Source: Ichthyophis bannanicus | Lineage: Eukaryota; Chordata; Amphibia; Gymnophiona; Ichthyophiidae | Length of the DNA stretch: 64,000 nucleotides | Direction: 5' to 3' | NCBI GenBank assembly: GCA_033557465.1 | Contig: CM066033.1 | Location: 589,588,438-589,652,437, forward strand | Shown here: positions 22,312 to 32,650 of the stretch, one piece after another | How positions within the stretch are numbered: the stretch's first letter is position 1 | How the letters are laid out: every line of letters begins with the position of its first letter | Program-made: the position numbers and the translations under genes | The notes under the pieces: generated by a model | What the model saw: only the letters and a program-made list of their open reading frames with translations | What the model was told of the DNA's origin: nothing | Databases searched by the model: none

Positions 22312-22925
22312 AATTGAGCCTGAGAGCTCCTTGGCGTTGATGCAGCTTTAGAAGCCATAGAGGCCGATGCCGTCAATGCCGATGCCAATGCATTGGACTT
22401 CTGAGAGCCAAAAAATGATTTGTGCTACCTCTCACACTCCTTGAGTCCTCTTTTTGTCATCTGTGAACACAAATTATGAGAAGAGAGCTGATGATCGGGT
22501 CCCAAGCACTATAGGCACCAGTTATGGGTGTCTGTGACCAATATGGTTCTAGAGCACTTGGAACACTTTTTGAACCCGCTGGTGGGTTTCTGGGAGATGT
22601 CATCTGGAAAAATAGCAGCAGCAAAATTGAAAGCTTGAATGACAAAGCCAAGGCCCACCAGAGCACTAACACAGCTGAAGTGCCACAGCAAGAATAAATA
22701 CAATCATCAAAGGATAAAAACACAAAAGGGAGGAGAGAACTACAATGGTAAGGTGAATGGGAAAAAATAAACAAGGCGAAAAACCCTGTTAAGGGAAAAA
22801 AAGAAAGTTTACCAATGGAAGTGTCTGGAACATGTCCGTAGGGTTCTGCGGAAAACAAAAGACTGATCTAAGAGCCTCTCAAAATCTTTCAATAGAAGCT
22901 GAGGAGCGTTCCCGAGTGGGGTCTC
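22312..22925 (-). mobile_element. Older DIRS family-A gag fragment (part 2) and leader
   Basis: Continuation of 6190-7241. It holds the start of gag: the ATG is near 22603, and the zinc-type cluster follows in the next frame as GFKKCSKCSRTILVTDTH (near 22570), then NWCL, a TAG, and CLGPDH. GGTTCTGCGGAAAAC near 22842 and GAGGAGCGTTCCCGAGTG near 22900 are remnants of the right terminal repeat. The outer end is truncated. Confidence 0.75.
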
Positions 22926-23070
22926 TTTATTAACTGTATTAGTGCTTGTTTAATTTTCACATTAATTAATGCGGTACTTTTGCAGTTATATGTACTCAAT
23001 TCCATATTAAATGTTAATAGAGAATATGCAGAGAATGAGTGGCAACTGTGCAGGGACTATACCTTACAAT

Positions 23071-23220
23071 TAGGGCTGGCTCAACCATTAGGCAAACTAG
23101 GCAGCTACCTAGGGCGGCAGCAAAGAGCGGGCCATTCAAGGCAAAACAATAGATTGAAGCCAGGAGATAGTGTAAGGCTTAGGGTGTTAATACCTTGAAC
23201 CAACTCTGGAGCCGGCCCTA
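23071..23220. mobile_element. hAT-like MITE with 8-bp target duplication
   Basis: A 150 bp element with terminal inverted repeats TAGGGCTGGCTC and GAGCCGGCCCTA (one mismatch). It is flanked by the exact 8-bp direct repeat CTTACAAT at 23063-23070 and 23221-23228. Eight-base duplications and C/TAGGG-type ends are typical of hAT transposons. No transposase is encoded. Confidence 0.85.
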
Positions 23221-23228
23221 CTTACAAT

Positions 23229-23784
23229 TAATGTGGAGATAGTTACCATGCATTTACTGTTAATGCAGTGGATAATGCAGTGCAAGTATCATCAGGTGTA
23301 TGTAACTGCATCATGCTATCTACAATGCAGTTAAGATGCAGTAAGGAAACTATCTCTGCCTTAACTTTATGTTCAGATGCTAGGAACACCTCCCCTCCTC
23401 TACAACGCTTAACACAGTGGCTATGCAATTACCACAGTAATTTTGGTAATTACTGCACATCTTACTGCATTTTAGGCCCTAGAACTTTGATCATGGATGC
23501 TGCATATAGGCGGATCCTGAAGAGCTCTCAAAATGAACTACCAATGGGAGCTGTGGCAACTGTGCGCCACTCAAGTGCATTGTGCTAACTACAAGTCTTA
23601 CAGTTGTAATTGTGTGTAAAGTAAAAATATAGCCTGACAGACATTGAGCACCTTTTACCAAAACTGTGACAGACAGGGAATGCTCTAGGAAGAGAAGATA
23701 AACAACTGCCAGCAATGACAGGCTATGTTCAAGTAAAAGCTGCTAATTGCAATCTCTTTTTTGAAATTGAAATAAGTTATAGTA
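23229..23784. other. Unassigned non-coding DNA
   Basis: AT-rich sequence with many TGCA/ATGCAGT repeats between 23230 and 23350. No ORF with recognisable domain content and no terminal repeats were seen. Confidence 0.4.
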
Positions 23785-25421
23785 ATAAGGCGATAGCAGA
23801 GAGACTGAATGAATTCTTTGCTTCGGTCTTTACTGAGGAAGATGTAGGGATGTTACCCATGACTGAAGTGGTATTTAAAGGTGCGGAAGAATTGAAGGAA
23901 ATATTGATACATCGGGAAGATGTATTACAACTATTAGATAAACTGAAGAGTAGCAAATCACCTGGGCCGGATGGTATACATCCAAGGGTGTTGAAAGAAC
24001 TGAAATATGAGATTGCAGACCTGCTATTAGTAATCTGTGAACTATCATTAAAATCATCTCTAATACCTGAAGATTGGAGGATCGCCAATGTAACACCAAT
24101 TTTTAAAAAGGGTTCCAGGGGTGATCCGGGAAACTACAGGCCGGTGAGCCTCACGTCAGTACCGGGAAAAATGGTAGAAACCATCATAAAGAATAAAATT
24201 ACTCAGCATGTAGATAGTCATGGCCTAATGGGAGACAGCCAACATGGCTTTAGACAGGGAAGATCTTGTCTTACTAATCTGTTATGTTTTTTTGAAAGTG
24301 TGAATAAACAGGTGGACAAAGGTGAGTCGGTTGATATAGTGTATCTGGACTTTCAGAAAGCCTTTGACAAGGTCCCTCATCAGAGACGTTTGGCAAAACT
24401 AAAGAGTCATGGGATAGGAGGCAGTGTACTACTGTGGATCAGGAACTGGTTAAAAGATAGAAAGGAGAGGGTTGGGCTAAAAGGCCAATTTTCCCAATGG
24501 AGAAAGGTGAATAGTGGTGTACCCCAGGGATCTGTGCTGGGTCCGCTGCTTTTTGACATATTCATAAATGACCTGGAAAGTGGAATAACGAGTGAGGTTA
24601 TCAAATTTGCAGATGACACAAAACTATTTAAAGTTGTTAAAACCCAAGAGGACTGTGGAAATTTGCAAGAGGATCTTGATAAATTGGAAGACTGGGCATC
24701 AAAATGGCAGATGAAATTTAATGTGGACAAGTGCAAAGTTATGCACCTAGGGAAGAACAACCCAAACTATGGTTACACAATGCAAGGTTCCACATTAGGA
24801 ACCACCACCCAGGAAAAAGATTTAGGCGTCATTGTGGATAACATGTTAAAACCCTCGGCCCAGTGTGCAGCGGCGGCCAAGAGAGCAAATAGAATGCTAG
24901 GTATCATAAGGAAAGGAATGGAAAATAAAACAAAAGATATTATAATGCCTCTATATCATTCCATGGTGAGACCGAACCTTGAATATTGTGTGCAATTCTG
25001 GTCGCCGTATCTTAAAAAGGATATAGCGTTATTAGAAAAGGTTCAGAGAAGAGCCACCAAAATGGTAAAGGGGATGGAAGGATACTCCTATGAAGAAAGG
25101 CTAAGAAGGTTAGGGCTCTTTAACCTGGAAAAGAGACGGCTGAGGGGAGATATGATAGAAGTCTATAAATTAATGAACGGAGTGGAAAGCGTAAACGTAG
25201 ATCGATTGTTTACGTTATCAGAATATAGAAAGACTAGTGGACATGCAATGAAGCTACAGGGTAAACTATTTAAGACTAATAAAAGAAAATATTTTTTCAC
25301 TCAACGTGTAATCAAACTCTGGAATTTGTTACCGGAGGATGTAATAAAGGCTGTTAGTGTAGCTGAGTTTAAAAAAGGTTTGGACAAGTTCCTGAAGGAA
25401 AGGTCCATAAACCATTATTAA
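23715..25421 (+). CDS. CR1 LINE reverse transcriptase (partial ORF2)
   Basis: A 568-codon open frame; the first 23 or so codons are probably flanking DNA read in frame, since homology with the other CR1 copies begins near NKAIAERLNEFF. RT motifs in order: KSPGPDGIHPRVLKEL (about residue 92), DWRIANVTPIFKKG, NYRPVSLTSVPGK, QHGFRQGRSC, VYLDFQKAFDKVPH (first Asp), SGVPQGSVLGPLLF, then KFADDTKLF with the catalytic FADD pair (about residue 300). The C-terminal domain includes [23 protein letters not shown] and KRKYFFTQRVIKLWNLLP, ending at the stop after SINHY. No frameshift was seen, so the copy is younger than the others. It lacks the endonuclease and cannot move on its own. Confidence 0.88.
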   Translation: MTGYVQVKAANCNLFFEIEISYSNKAIAERLNEFFASVFTEEDVGMLPMTEVVFKGAEELKEILIHREDVLQLLDKLKSSKSPGPDGIHPRVLKELKYEIADLLLVICELSLKSSLIPEDWRIANVTPIFKKGSRGDPGNYRPVSLTSVPGKMVETIIKNKITQHVDSHGLMGDSQHGFRQGRSCLTNLLCFFESVNKQVDKGESVDIVYLDFQKAFDKVPHQRRLAKLKSHGIGGSVLLWIRNWLKDRKERVGLKGQFSQWRKVNSGVPQGSVLGPLLFDIFINDLESGITSEVIKFADDTKLFKVVKTQEDCGNLQEDLDKLEDWASKWQMKFNVDKCKVMHLGKNNPNYGYTMQGSTLGTTTQEKDLGVIVDNMLKPSAQCAAAAKRANRMLGIIRKGMENKTKDIIMPLYHSMVRPNLEYCVQFWSPYLKKDIALLEKVQRRATKMVKGMEGYSYEERLRRLGLFNLEKRRLRGDMIEVYKLMNGVESVNVDRLFTLSEYRKTSGHAMKLQGKLFKTNKRKYFFTQRVIKLWNLLPEDVIKAVSVAEFKKGLDKFLKERSINHY

Positions 25422-25590
25422 GAAGGGACCCAGGATATCAATGCTTGACCCAGTACAAGCATTGGGGAACCTGTGTCTTTTGGGGAAACTGCTAGGTACG
25501 TATGACCTAGCCACTGTTGGAAACAGGATACTGGGCTTGATGGACCTTGGTCTGACCCAGTATGGCATATCTTATGTTCTTATGTTAGTA
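23785..25590 (+). mobile_element. CR1 LINE, 5'-truncated, well preserved
   Basis: Contains most of the CR1 RT ORF and the complete 3' end (CTTGATGGACCTTGGTCTG, then TATGGCATATCTTATG and a CTTATGTT repeat). The endonuclease domain and ORF1 are absent through 5' truncation, normal for target-primed reverse transcription. Confidence 0.93.
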
Positions 25591-25712
25591 TCACACTTTA
25601 CCATGTATTATACGGTATACATCATGTGGATAATTTTAGCAAGTACTTCTTAAAGAATCAGTTGGGTTTGGTCCCGGCGTTTCATGACGGTTGTTAAATT
25701 ATGTAAAGAAGA

Positions 25713-25755
25713 GCACTTGATACAGGGAAGTACTCCCGAAACGTGCACGTCGTGC
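25713..25755 (+). ncRNA. Hammerhead-like relic of a PLE end
   Basis: Reads CTTGATACA, then GGGA-AGTAC-TCCC (a 4-bp stem II), then GAAA and the self-complementary CGTGCACG. This is the order of a minimal hammerhead ribozyme core, although the first core box is degenerate (CUGANGA expected). An AATAAA-like tail follows near 25820. Probably the worn end of a Penelope-like element. Confidence 0.4.
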
Positions 25756-25759
25756 AAGG

Positions 25760-26366
25760 ATTTCGAAAGCATGATTGGACTGAGCTAAGTCTCCTTTTAA
25801 AAAAATAACCTTTTTCTTGTTAATAAAATGGATTGAGCCGCCTGGAAGTATTGTCCAAAAATCTATACTTTGCTGCAGTGATATCCGACAAAAATTTTGA
25901 GGTTTTGTTTAAGATAAATTCTGGGGTTGGTTTGGTGATTTTGTTATTTTGATTTGTACATCACTGAATTGTGGATATTTTGGTTGATTGATTGCCTTTA
26001 CAAAACAGGCATAAAATAGATGTGTTTTTCAAGCAATGTTTTTAGAGATGCCCTATTACAAAATTGCAACACGAGTCATTACAGTGAGCATATCTTGGTG
26101 ATTTGGTTCACAAATTTTAAGACAATCAAATTTTAGCCATGATGTTCTTCTCGTTCATAATTTAAACTTTACATTTGTTTCCTCCTATATGCTAGTCTGA
26201 TTTCATACCAAAACCCTCAAGGCATTTACCAAGATGCAAAAAAGCAAACAGCCTCAAGTAAATCTATTACAGGATGTATGTACGTGCCTTTTTTTCCTTT
26301 AAAAAGACTCGCCAAGCAAGAGTACTATAGCCATCTAACAGTCCTGCCTATGCAATCTTTTTGCAA
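25760..26366. other. Unassigned AT-rich DNA
   Basis: No ORF, terminal repeat or known repeat tail recognised. The T-rich stretch near 25800-25830 may belong to the PLE relic just upstream. Confidence 0.35.
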
Positions 26367-27306
26367 CACTACTACTACTACTACTATTAATCATTTGTAT
26401 AGTGTTGCAAGGCATATGCAGCACTGTATAAACATGTATAGGAGACAGTCCCTGCTCGCAGAGCTTACAATCTAGTTAAGACAGACAGCACAATACAAGA
26501 GAAATAGGGGGTTCAATAGGGAGAGGAGACACAAGGGAGCAAGAGATTAGGATCTAAAAGCAGCCTCAAAGAGGTAAGCCTTTAGCATGGATTTGAAGAT
26601 TGAGAGAGATGAGACTTGACAAAGATACAGGAAGTTTGGTTCTAGGCAAAAGGAGCAGCAAGGTGAAAAGATCAAAGTCTGGAGTTGGTAGTAGAAGAAA
26701 AAGGCCTAGAGAGAAGAAAGCCAGAGTTCAGGAGGAGGGGTGCAGGGAGAGAGGAAAGGTAATGAGGGGCAGTAGAGTGACTGCATTTATAGGTTAGAAG
26801 AAGTTTGAAATGGATACGGATACAGAAATGGAGCCAGTGAAGTGATTACAGAAGAGGGGTTATATGAGTATATCGGGGCAGGCGGAAGATTATCCCCGCA
26901 GCAGAGTTCTGAATACACTGAAGAGAAGAGTGATGACTCTGAGGGAGAACAGCAAGGAGGAGGATGCAGTAGGCAAGAAGGGAGGTAACTAAAGAGTGGA
27001 CAAGAGTTTTAATTGTGTGTTCAGAGAGGAAAATGCAAATTTTGTTAATATTACAGAGAAAGAAACAGATTTTAGCAATCTATTGAATATGTGTGGAGAA
27101 GGAAAGGAAGGAGTCAAAGATGCTCAGCTCTCTCCTCAAAGTACCTCTGCTCTCAACCCCTCCTTTGCTTTCTGGCCAGATTTTGGCTACTTCCATGGCA
27201 AAGTTCACAATATTAATATTGAGTTCTCCACTGGGCCACTTTCATCTCCCCTTCCCTCTTTTTACTCTCAGATCCTTCCTTCAACATGTCACCCTTTCTT
27301 CCAAGG
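26367..27306 (-). mobile_element. L2-clade LINE 3' fragment
   Basis: Read on the minus strand: TIKTLVHSLVTSLLAYC, LQCIQNSAAGIIFRL, THITPLL, a stop, then SLHWL near 26985-26820. This is the typical C-terminal block of L2-type reverse transcriptases. The 3' untranslated part contains GATTGTAAGCTCT, GAGCAGGGACTGTC and a (TAG)n microsatellite tail at 26367-26390, the signature end of L2. Several stops show it is old. The part beyond about 27130 is less clear. Confidence 0.8.
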
Positions 27307-27400
27307 CACAAACCAGAAAAGGAGCACCTCCTTGCAACAAACCAAGTGAACACACAGGGCAAGAGGTATTGTGGTCACTGCGCTTTATTAATAAAAGATC

Positions 27401-27437
27401 GCCCCAATGCATTTTGGCAACGCCTTCCTCAGGGGGC
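27401..27437 (-). ncRNA. Hammerhead-like ribozyme motif, left arm
   Basis: Minus strand: stem I GCCCC, core CTGAGGA, stem II GGC-GTT-GCC, then AAAA (GAAA expected), TGCAT, T, and stem I closing GGGGC. Stems I and II pair fully. The G of the GAAA box is mutated, so this copy is probably slow or inactive. Hammerheads of this short type are known from PLE terminal repeats. Confidence 0.6.
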
Positions 27438-29022
27438 TGAGAACTGCAAACAAACATAATAAATTAATAAAATAAACAAACATGTCCATATCAAGGATAA
27501 AAAGACCAATTATAAAAATACATATATATAATAAATGTAAATACAAATATAAATATACATATCATATAAATAAATTACATAAACTGAACAAAAGAAAGAC
27601 AAATACAATTGAAAAAATTAATTAAAAAATTAAAAAATGAGGAAATTAAAAACAAAACAGTATCATTTAAAAAAGTACTTACTGTTGAACGTGTCTTTAG
27701 ATTGCTAGAAGCGCACAGGAAAATATAACACTATATGTAAAGCTAAAAATATATATATAGACAAATATAAATAAATAAATGCTCCAGCTTATAATACATA
27801 TACATAAAAGATACAACCAAATGGGAAACCCAAACCCAAGACACATAGAATAAACCAAAAAGCACAATGCACCAAAAACACATTAATAAAGCTTAAGGAT
27901 AAATATAAATATTTTCTAAAAAATATTTTTATATTATATATATATATATATATAAGAACCATACAAACAAATCATGTTATAATACAAAATGGACATAAAA
28001 AGTTAGTGAGAAATGTACCCTGAAACTAATAAAACAATTGGTGTGTTATATAAATAAAAGACAAAAAATATAACGCACGGGAGTGTGAGTTCAAATCAAA
28101 GCAAAAAACAGGACACAAGTGTAAATGATTAACAATCACATGAGGAACAATTTGATGTGTGCAAACCATAAAAAAAGCCAATTTTGGCGCGATTTAGACC
28201 CATCAAAAAATGGGGAACGATTTAAAACTATCAACAAAACCGCCAATTTTGGCACGATTTAAAAGCATCAAAAAATGGGGACCATATGAAATATAAGATA
28301 AAATAAAAAATAAAATAAAAACTGACACTGAGGCAAGTCAAAACTAAATATAAGCAGCCACATGAAGAAAGAATCGAAAACGCCAATTTTGGCGCGAATT
28401 CAAAGCCATCAAAAAAAATAAAATGAATGAACTCTCAAAAATGTGGACCACATTAAAAGAAGTATAAGTTTGTATATGAAATAAATAATTATATGTGCAA
28501 AACCAACTGAAAAACCGGACCATATGCCATCGAACCGGAAAAACCGGAATATGTCAAAAACATTTCTAAAGTGCTGCAGCGCTGATAGAATGCCACTATG
28601 GCACGATAAAAAACCACCAACAACTAAATAAATATCTAAAATATTGCAAATAGGAATATGTAAAGTATTGTGATTTAAAAAATAGCTAAAACCAGACCAA
28701 GCGTCTTGAAGAAATTTTTAGATGTAAGGAGTGTAACGGAAACACTATGAAACACTCAACTCAAATCACGCTGTAGCACAGATCAAAAAGAACACAATGG
28801 GAGTGCACAAAACCTTTTTAATTTTCTCATTTTTTAATTAATTTTTTCAATTGTATTTGTCCTTTTGTTTGTTCACTTTATGTAATTTATTTATATGATA
28901 TATATTTTTATATTTGTATTTACATTTATTATTTATATGTATTTTTATAATTGGTCTTTTTATCCTTGATATGGATATGTTCGTTTATTTTATTAATTTA
29001 TTATGTTTGTTTGCAGTTCTCA

Positions 29023-29059
29023 GCCCCCTGAGGAAAGTGTTGCCGAAACGCGTTGGGGC
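29023..29059 (+). ncRNA. Hammerhead-like ribozyme motif, right arm
   Basis: Plus strand: stem I GCCCC, core CTGAGGA, stem II region AAGTGTTGCC, intact GAAA, self-complementary ACGCGT, then T and stem I closing GGGGC. The core boxes are intact but stem II has decayed compared with the left arm. The ACGCGT stem III would favour a dimeric fold. Confidence 0.6.
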
Positions 29060-29128
29060 GATCTTTTATTAATAAAGCGCAGTGACCACAATACCTCTTA
29101 CCCTGTGTGTTCACCCTTTCTTCCAAGG

Positions 29129-29242
29129 ACAGTGCGCTCAGAAAGGGACAGATTTTAGTGATGTTAAATAAAAAATGATATTTTAGCAGCATGTAGATAT
29201 ATGAACAGAGACAGAAAGGTTATGTGCTGAAGCGGCTGGAAG
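29129..29242. other. L2-like flank between PLE and DIRS
   Basis: Short stretch resembling 27030-27112 (GACAGATTTTAGTGATGTT against GCAAATTTTGTTAATATTA), so probably more of the old L2-related sequence interrupted by the PLE. No gene. Confidence 0.4.
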
Positions 29243-29610
29243 AAAGCGTAGTTACTCACCTGTAACAGGTGTTCTCCGGGGAGAGCAGGAATCAGTCCTC
29301 ACATATGGGTGATGTCGACGCCGACGGAGCCCTCGTGCGGAGTAAATCCCCAGCTTTCAGAGAATGCCTTTGGAAGATGCCATCACGCATGCGCGGTCCC
29401 CTTCCCGCCCAAGGGTACCATCTTGCTCAGTCAAATGATATAGCTAAAAAGACGGCAAAAAGAACAAAATATAATAAAAGGACTGCAACTCCAAGGGGAG
29501 GAGGGAGGGTCGTGAGGACTGATTCCTGCTGTCCCCGGAGAATACCTGTTATAGGTGAGTAACTACGCTTTCTCTGGGAACAAGCAGGAAGTCAGTCCTC
29601 ACATATGGGA
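29243..29610. repeat. DIRS left terminal repeat and internal complementary region
   Basis: 29243-29470 is the terminal repeat, with GGTGATGTCGACGCCGACGG. 29513-29610 is the internal complementary region, joining CCTGTTATAGGTGAGTAAC (left end inverse) to TTTCTCTGGGAACAAGCAGG (right end inverse). Confidence 0.88.
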
Positions 29611-29752
29611 CTCCCCAGCTATAGGCTACCGAGAACCCATAGCTAAAAATGGCTCCCTCTACGAGAGCCACAAGCAGCCACAATAGCAATGTAAACTAAG
29701 GGAATAGCACTCCGGTAGCATGAACACAGAGGGGTTGGAGAGCAGGAGTTGC

Positions 29753-30810
29753 CTAGACCTCGAAAAGGTTACGGAATACAGCCTGGTCGAAGGCACTGTC
29801 CCGCTGGGACTCCCTGTCCAGGCAGTAATAGGTTGCGAAAGTCTGACTCGAACACCAGGTGGCGGCCTGGCAGATGTCTCCTAAAGGAACAGAGCGCAAA
29901 TGAGCCACTGATTCCGCCATGGCCCTGACCCTATGGGCTATAACCCAACTCTCCATTGGAAGCTCGGCTGCCCTGCATGCCCAGGCAATGCTGTCTGCCA
30001 CCCAGGTGGACAGCGTACGCTTAGAAACCGCCACCCCCAGCTTACTGGGGTCGTAAGAAACGAAAAGCTGAGAAGCCTTCCGATATGCTTGCGTACGATG
30101 GATATAGAAGGCCAACACCCTCTTACAGTCCAGGGTATGCAGGACCGACTCTGCCCGACTGGCATGCGGCCTGGGAAAAAAGACAGGCAGAACCACCTCC
30201 TGGTTGAGGTGGAACGACGAGACCACTTTTGGAAGGAACTTGGGGTGCGTGCAAAGCACCACCCAGTTTCTATAGAACCTGGTATAGGGTCTGACACTAG
30301 GGCCTGGAGCTCACTCACCTGCCGAGTGGATGTGAGTACCACCAGGAAAACCACCTTCCAAGAAAGATAGCGTAGATGGCAGGTAGCCATTGGTTCAAAG
30401 GGCGGCCTAGTAAGCTGCCCTAACAACACATTGAGATCCCACTCGGTCGCCGGGGGGCGCACTGGGGGTTTCAAGAGAAGTAAGCCCCTCAGGAACCGAG
30501 AGACCAAAGGGTGGGCGGAGAGAGGCTTCTCATCCACTGAAAAGTGATGCGCTGCAAGGGCACTGAGGTGCACCCTGACAGAGTTGGACTTGAGGCCTAA
30601 ATCAGAGAGGTGGAGAAGGTATTGTAGAACTACCCCTACCGGGCAAGAGAAAGGATCTACCTCCCGCTCCTTGCACCATGCCGCAAACCTACACCACTTC
30701 AAGGCATATGCCCGTCTGGTCGACAGCCTCCGTGAGACCAACAAGACCGCCTCACATTTTTTGGAAGGAGGAGCGGAGCGAGAAATACCCTTTCAGCAGC
30801 CATGCCATCA
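29753..30810 (-). pseudogene. DIRS tyrosine recombinase, catalytic Arg lost
   Basis: 30744-29938 gives the N-terminal and middle part (STRRAYALKWCRFAAW, then EWDLNVLLGQL). 30262-29753 gives the C-terminal part in another frame, a frameshift lying near 30285. The arginine helix reads LTSTRQVSELQAL, where intact copies read RR, so the catalytic arginine is glutamine (CGG to CAG, a CpG-type change). HxxR is intact (AHRVRAM) and the nucleophile tyrosine is present (FATYYCLDRES). It stops at 29753 after RNLFEV. Confidence 0.85.
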
Positions 30811-32650
30811 AGTTGAGGGTGCTGAGATTGGGGTGCAGAAGAGAGCCCCACTCCTGAGACAATAGACGTGGGGAGGACCTCAAGGGGATTGGGGCCTCCA
30901 CTGCTAGCTGCAGAAGAAGCGGGAACCAGGGTTGCCTGGGCCACCGAGGGGCAATAAGGATGACCGAGGCTTTGTCCTGAAGAATCTTGAACAGCATCTT
31001 GGCTACCAGAGGTGTCGGGGGAAACACATACAGAAGATCCCTGGACCATTATATCAGAAACGCATCGGCGGCTACCCTGTGCGGGTGGGGTCGCCTGGAG
31101 CAGAAAAGGGGCAACTGGTGATTGTCTGGACTTGCAAACAGGTCCATCACCGGCCGCCCCCAGGTCTGGAAGAGCCAATTGGCTACCCCGCGGTCCAGCT
31201 GCCATTCGTGGTGTTGGAAAATCCTGCTGAGCCTGTCTGCTAGCCAGTTATCCTGGCCCGGCAGGTAGACTGCTCAGAGACGAATGTCATGCCGGGCTAC
31301 AAAGGAGCATAGGTCCAGGGTTTCCTGACATAGGGGGCGGGACCCCGTACCACACATAGAACATGGCCACCTGGTTGTCTGTCTGCACCAAGACAGATTC
31401 GTGGGTCTGGAACTGCCTGAAAACGTCTAGAGCTAGGCGGATGGCACGTAGTTCCAAGAAACTGATTTGTTGGGTCTCCTCGCTCGGGGACCGCAGTCCC
31501 TGAATACGGAAACCCTGACAATGGGCCCCCCCAGCCCAGCAGGGATGCATCCGTGGTCAGGATCATTGTGTGCAGAGGGACCTGAAAAGGCATTCCTGCC
31601 TCCAAGTGATGCGGTTGGTGCCACCAGGCTAGGGATCGTACCAGAAGTCTGGATACTTTGACCCTGTCCCAAAGGTGTCCTGAGGCCTGAGACCACTGGT
31701 CCCTGTGGCACCACTGAGCGGTCCGCATGTGGAGGTGGGCATCCGGGGTCACATGGACTGTGGAAGCCATGTGGCCGAGGAGGCACGGGAAAAGCCTTGC
31801 TGACACTGCAGACTTGAGACTCACTTGCCCTGTCAGAGCCATAAATCTGCTTGCCCTTTTCTGCAGGCAGATAGGCCTTCGCTTGAAGGGTGTTGAGTCT
31901 GGCCCCAATGAACTCTAACTGCTGAGTTGGAGTGAGGCTGGACTTGGGGTAGTTTATCACGAACCCTAGGTGCTGCAGCACTTGGATGGTGCTAGTTGTG
32001 GCCTGGTGGGCCTCGGTGGCCGAGGGACCTCTGATGAGCCAGTCATCGAGGTAGGGGAATACAAAGACCCCTTGGAGCCTGAGAAAGGCGGCAACCACAG
32101 CCAGGCACTTTGTGAACACTCTTGGGGCCGAGGCAAGGCCGAAGGGGAGTACCCTGTACTGGTAGTGACTGCCCCCCACCACAAAGCGTAGATATTGCCT
32201 GTGGCCTGGGTGTATTAGGATGTGTGTATACGCATCTTTCAGGTCTAAAGAGCATAGCCAGTCTCCCTGGCAGAGGTAAGGCAGCAATATTCCAAGGGAG
32301 AGCATCTTGAGCTTCTCCCTCACCAGTAATTTGTTGAGGTTGTGCAGGTCGAGGATGGGTCTGAGGCCTCCTGTCCTTTTTGGCACCAGAAAGTACCTGG
32401 AGTAGAAGCCCCTTCTCTGCAAGTGGTGGGGCACCGGTTCTACCGCCTGATCCTCGAGAAGACCTGCTAACTCCTTCAGAAGAAGGTCCCGGTGAAGTGG
32501 AGACCTGATGGGCTCTCCTGGAAAATAGTGAGGGAGCAACTGAGCTAGCTGAAGAAGATAGCCCTCTTGAACTACCTGCAAGACCCAGGCATCGGTGGTA
32601 ATGGCTGTCCACCTGTGGTCATACAGAGCAAGCCAGCCCCCTGTGACCTG
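30811..32650 (-). pseudogene. DIRS reverse transcriptase / RNase H
   Basis: RT lies in the same frame as gag (one 561-codon ORF, 33118-31433). It shows PILDLHNLNKLL, LDLKDAYTHILIHP, YRVLPFGLASAPRVFTKC and VFPYLDDWLIRG, so both catalytic sites are intact. A frameshift near 31860 moves RNase H into two other frames: HMASTVHVTPDAHLHMR, LTTDASLLGWGG near 31550, then FLELRAIRLALDVF and VQTDNQVAMFYV near 31400. The C-terminal LYVFPPTPLVAKMLF block ends near 30810. The unit retains a readable RT but a broken RNase H. Confidence 0.86.

Larger units (their letters stand above)
27307..29110. mobile_element. Non-autonomous foldback Penelope-like element
   Basis: An 1.8 kb insert flanked by an 18-bp direct repeat, TCACCCTTTCTTCCAAGG, at 27289-27306 and 29111-29128. 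Its ends (about 27350-27660 and 28810-29105) are long inverted copies of each other and contain hammerhead-like motifs pointing inward to outward on opposite strands. The centre is AT-rich and non-coding, with three copies of a unit containing GCCAATTTTGGC (28178, 28241 and 28382) and an (AT)n run near 27940. No RT or endonuclease is present, so movement would need enzymes from a full PLE. Confidence 0.75.

Noticed and set aside
27930..27960. AT dinucleotide tract as a replication origin or promoter
   Set aside because: It is an ordinary microsatellite inside the AT-rich foldback PLE.
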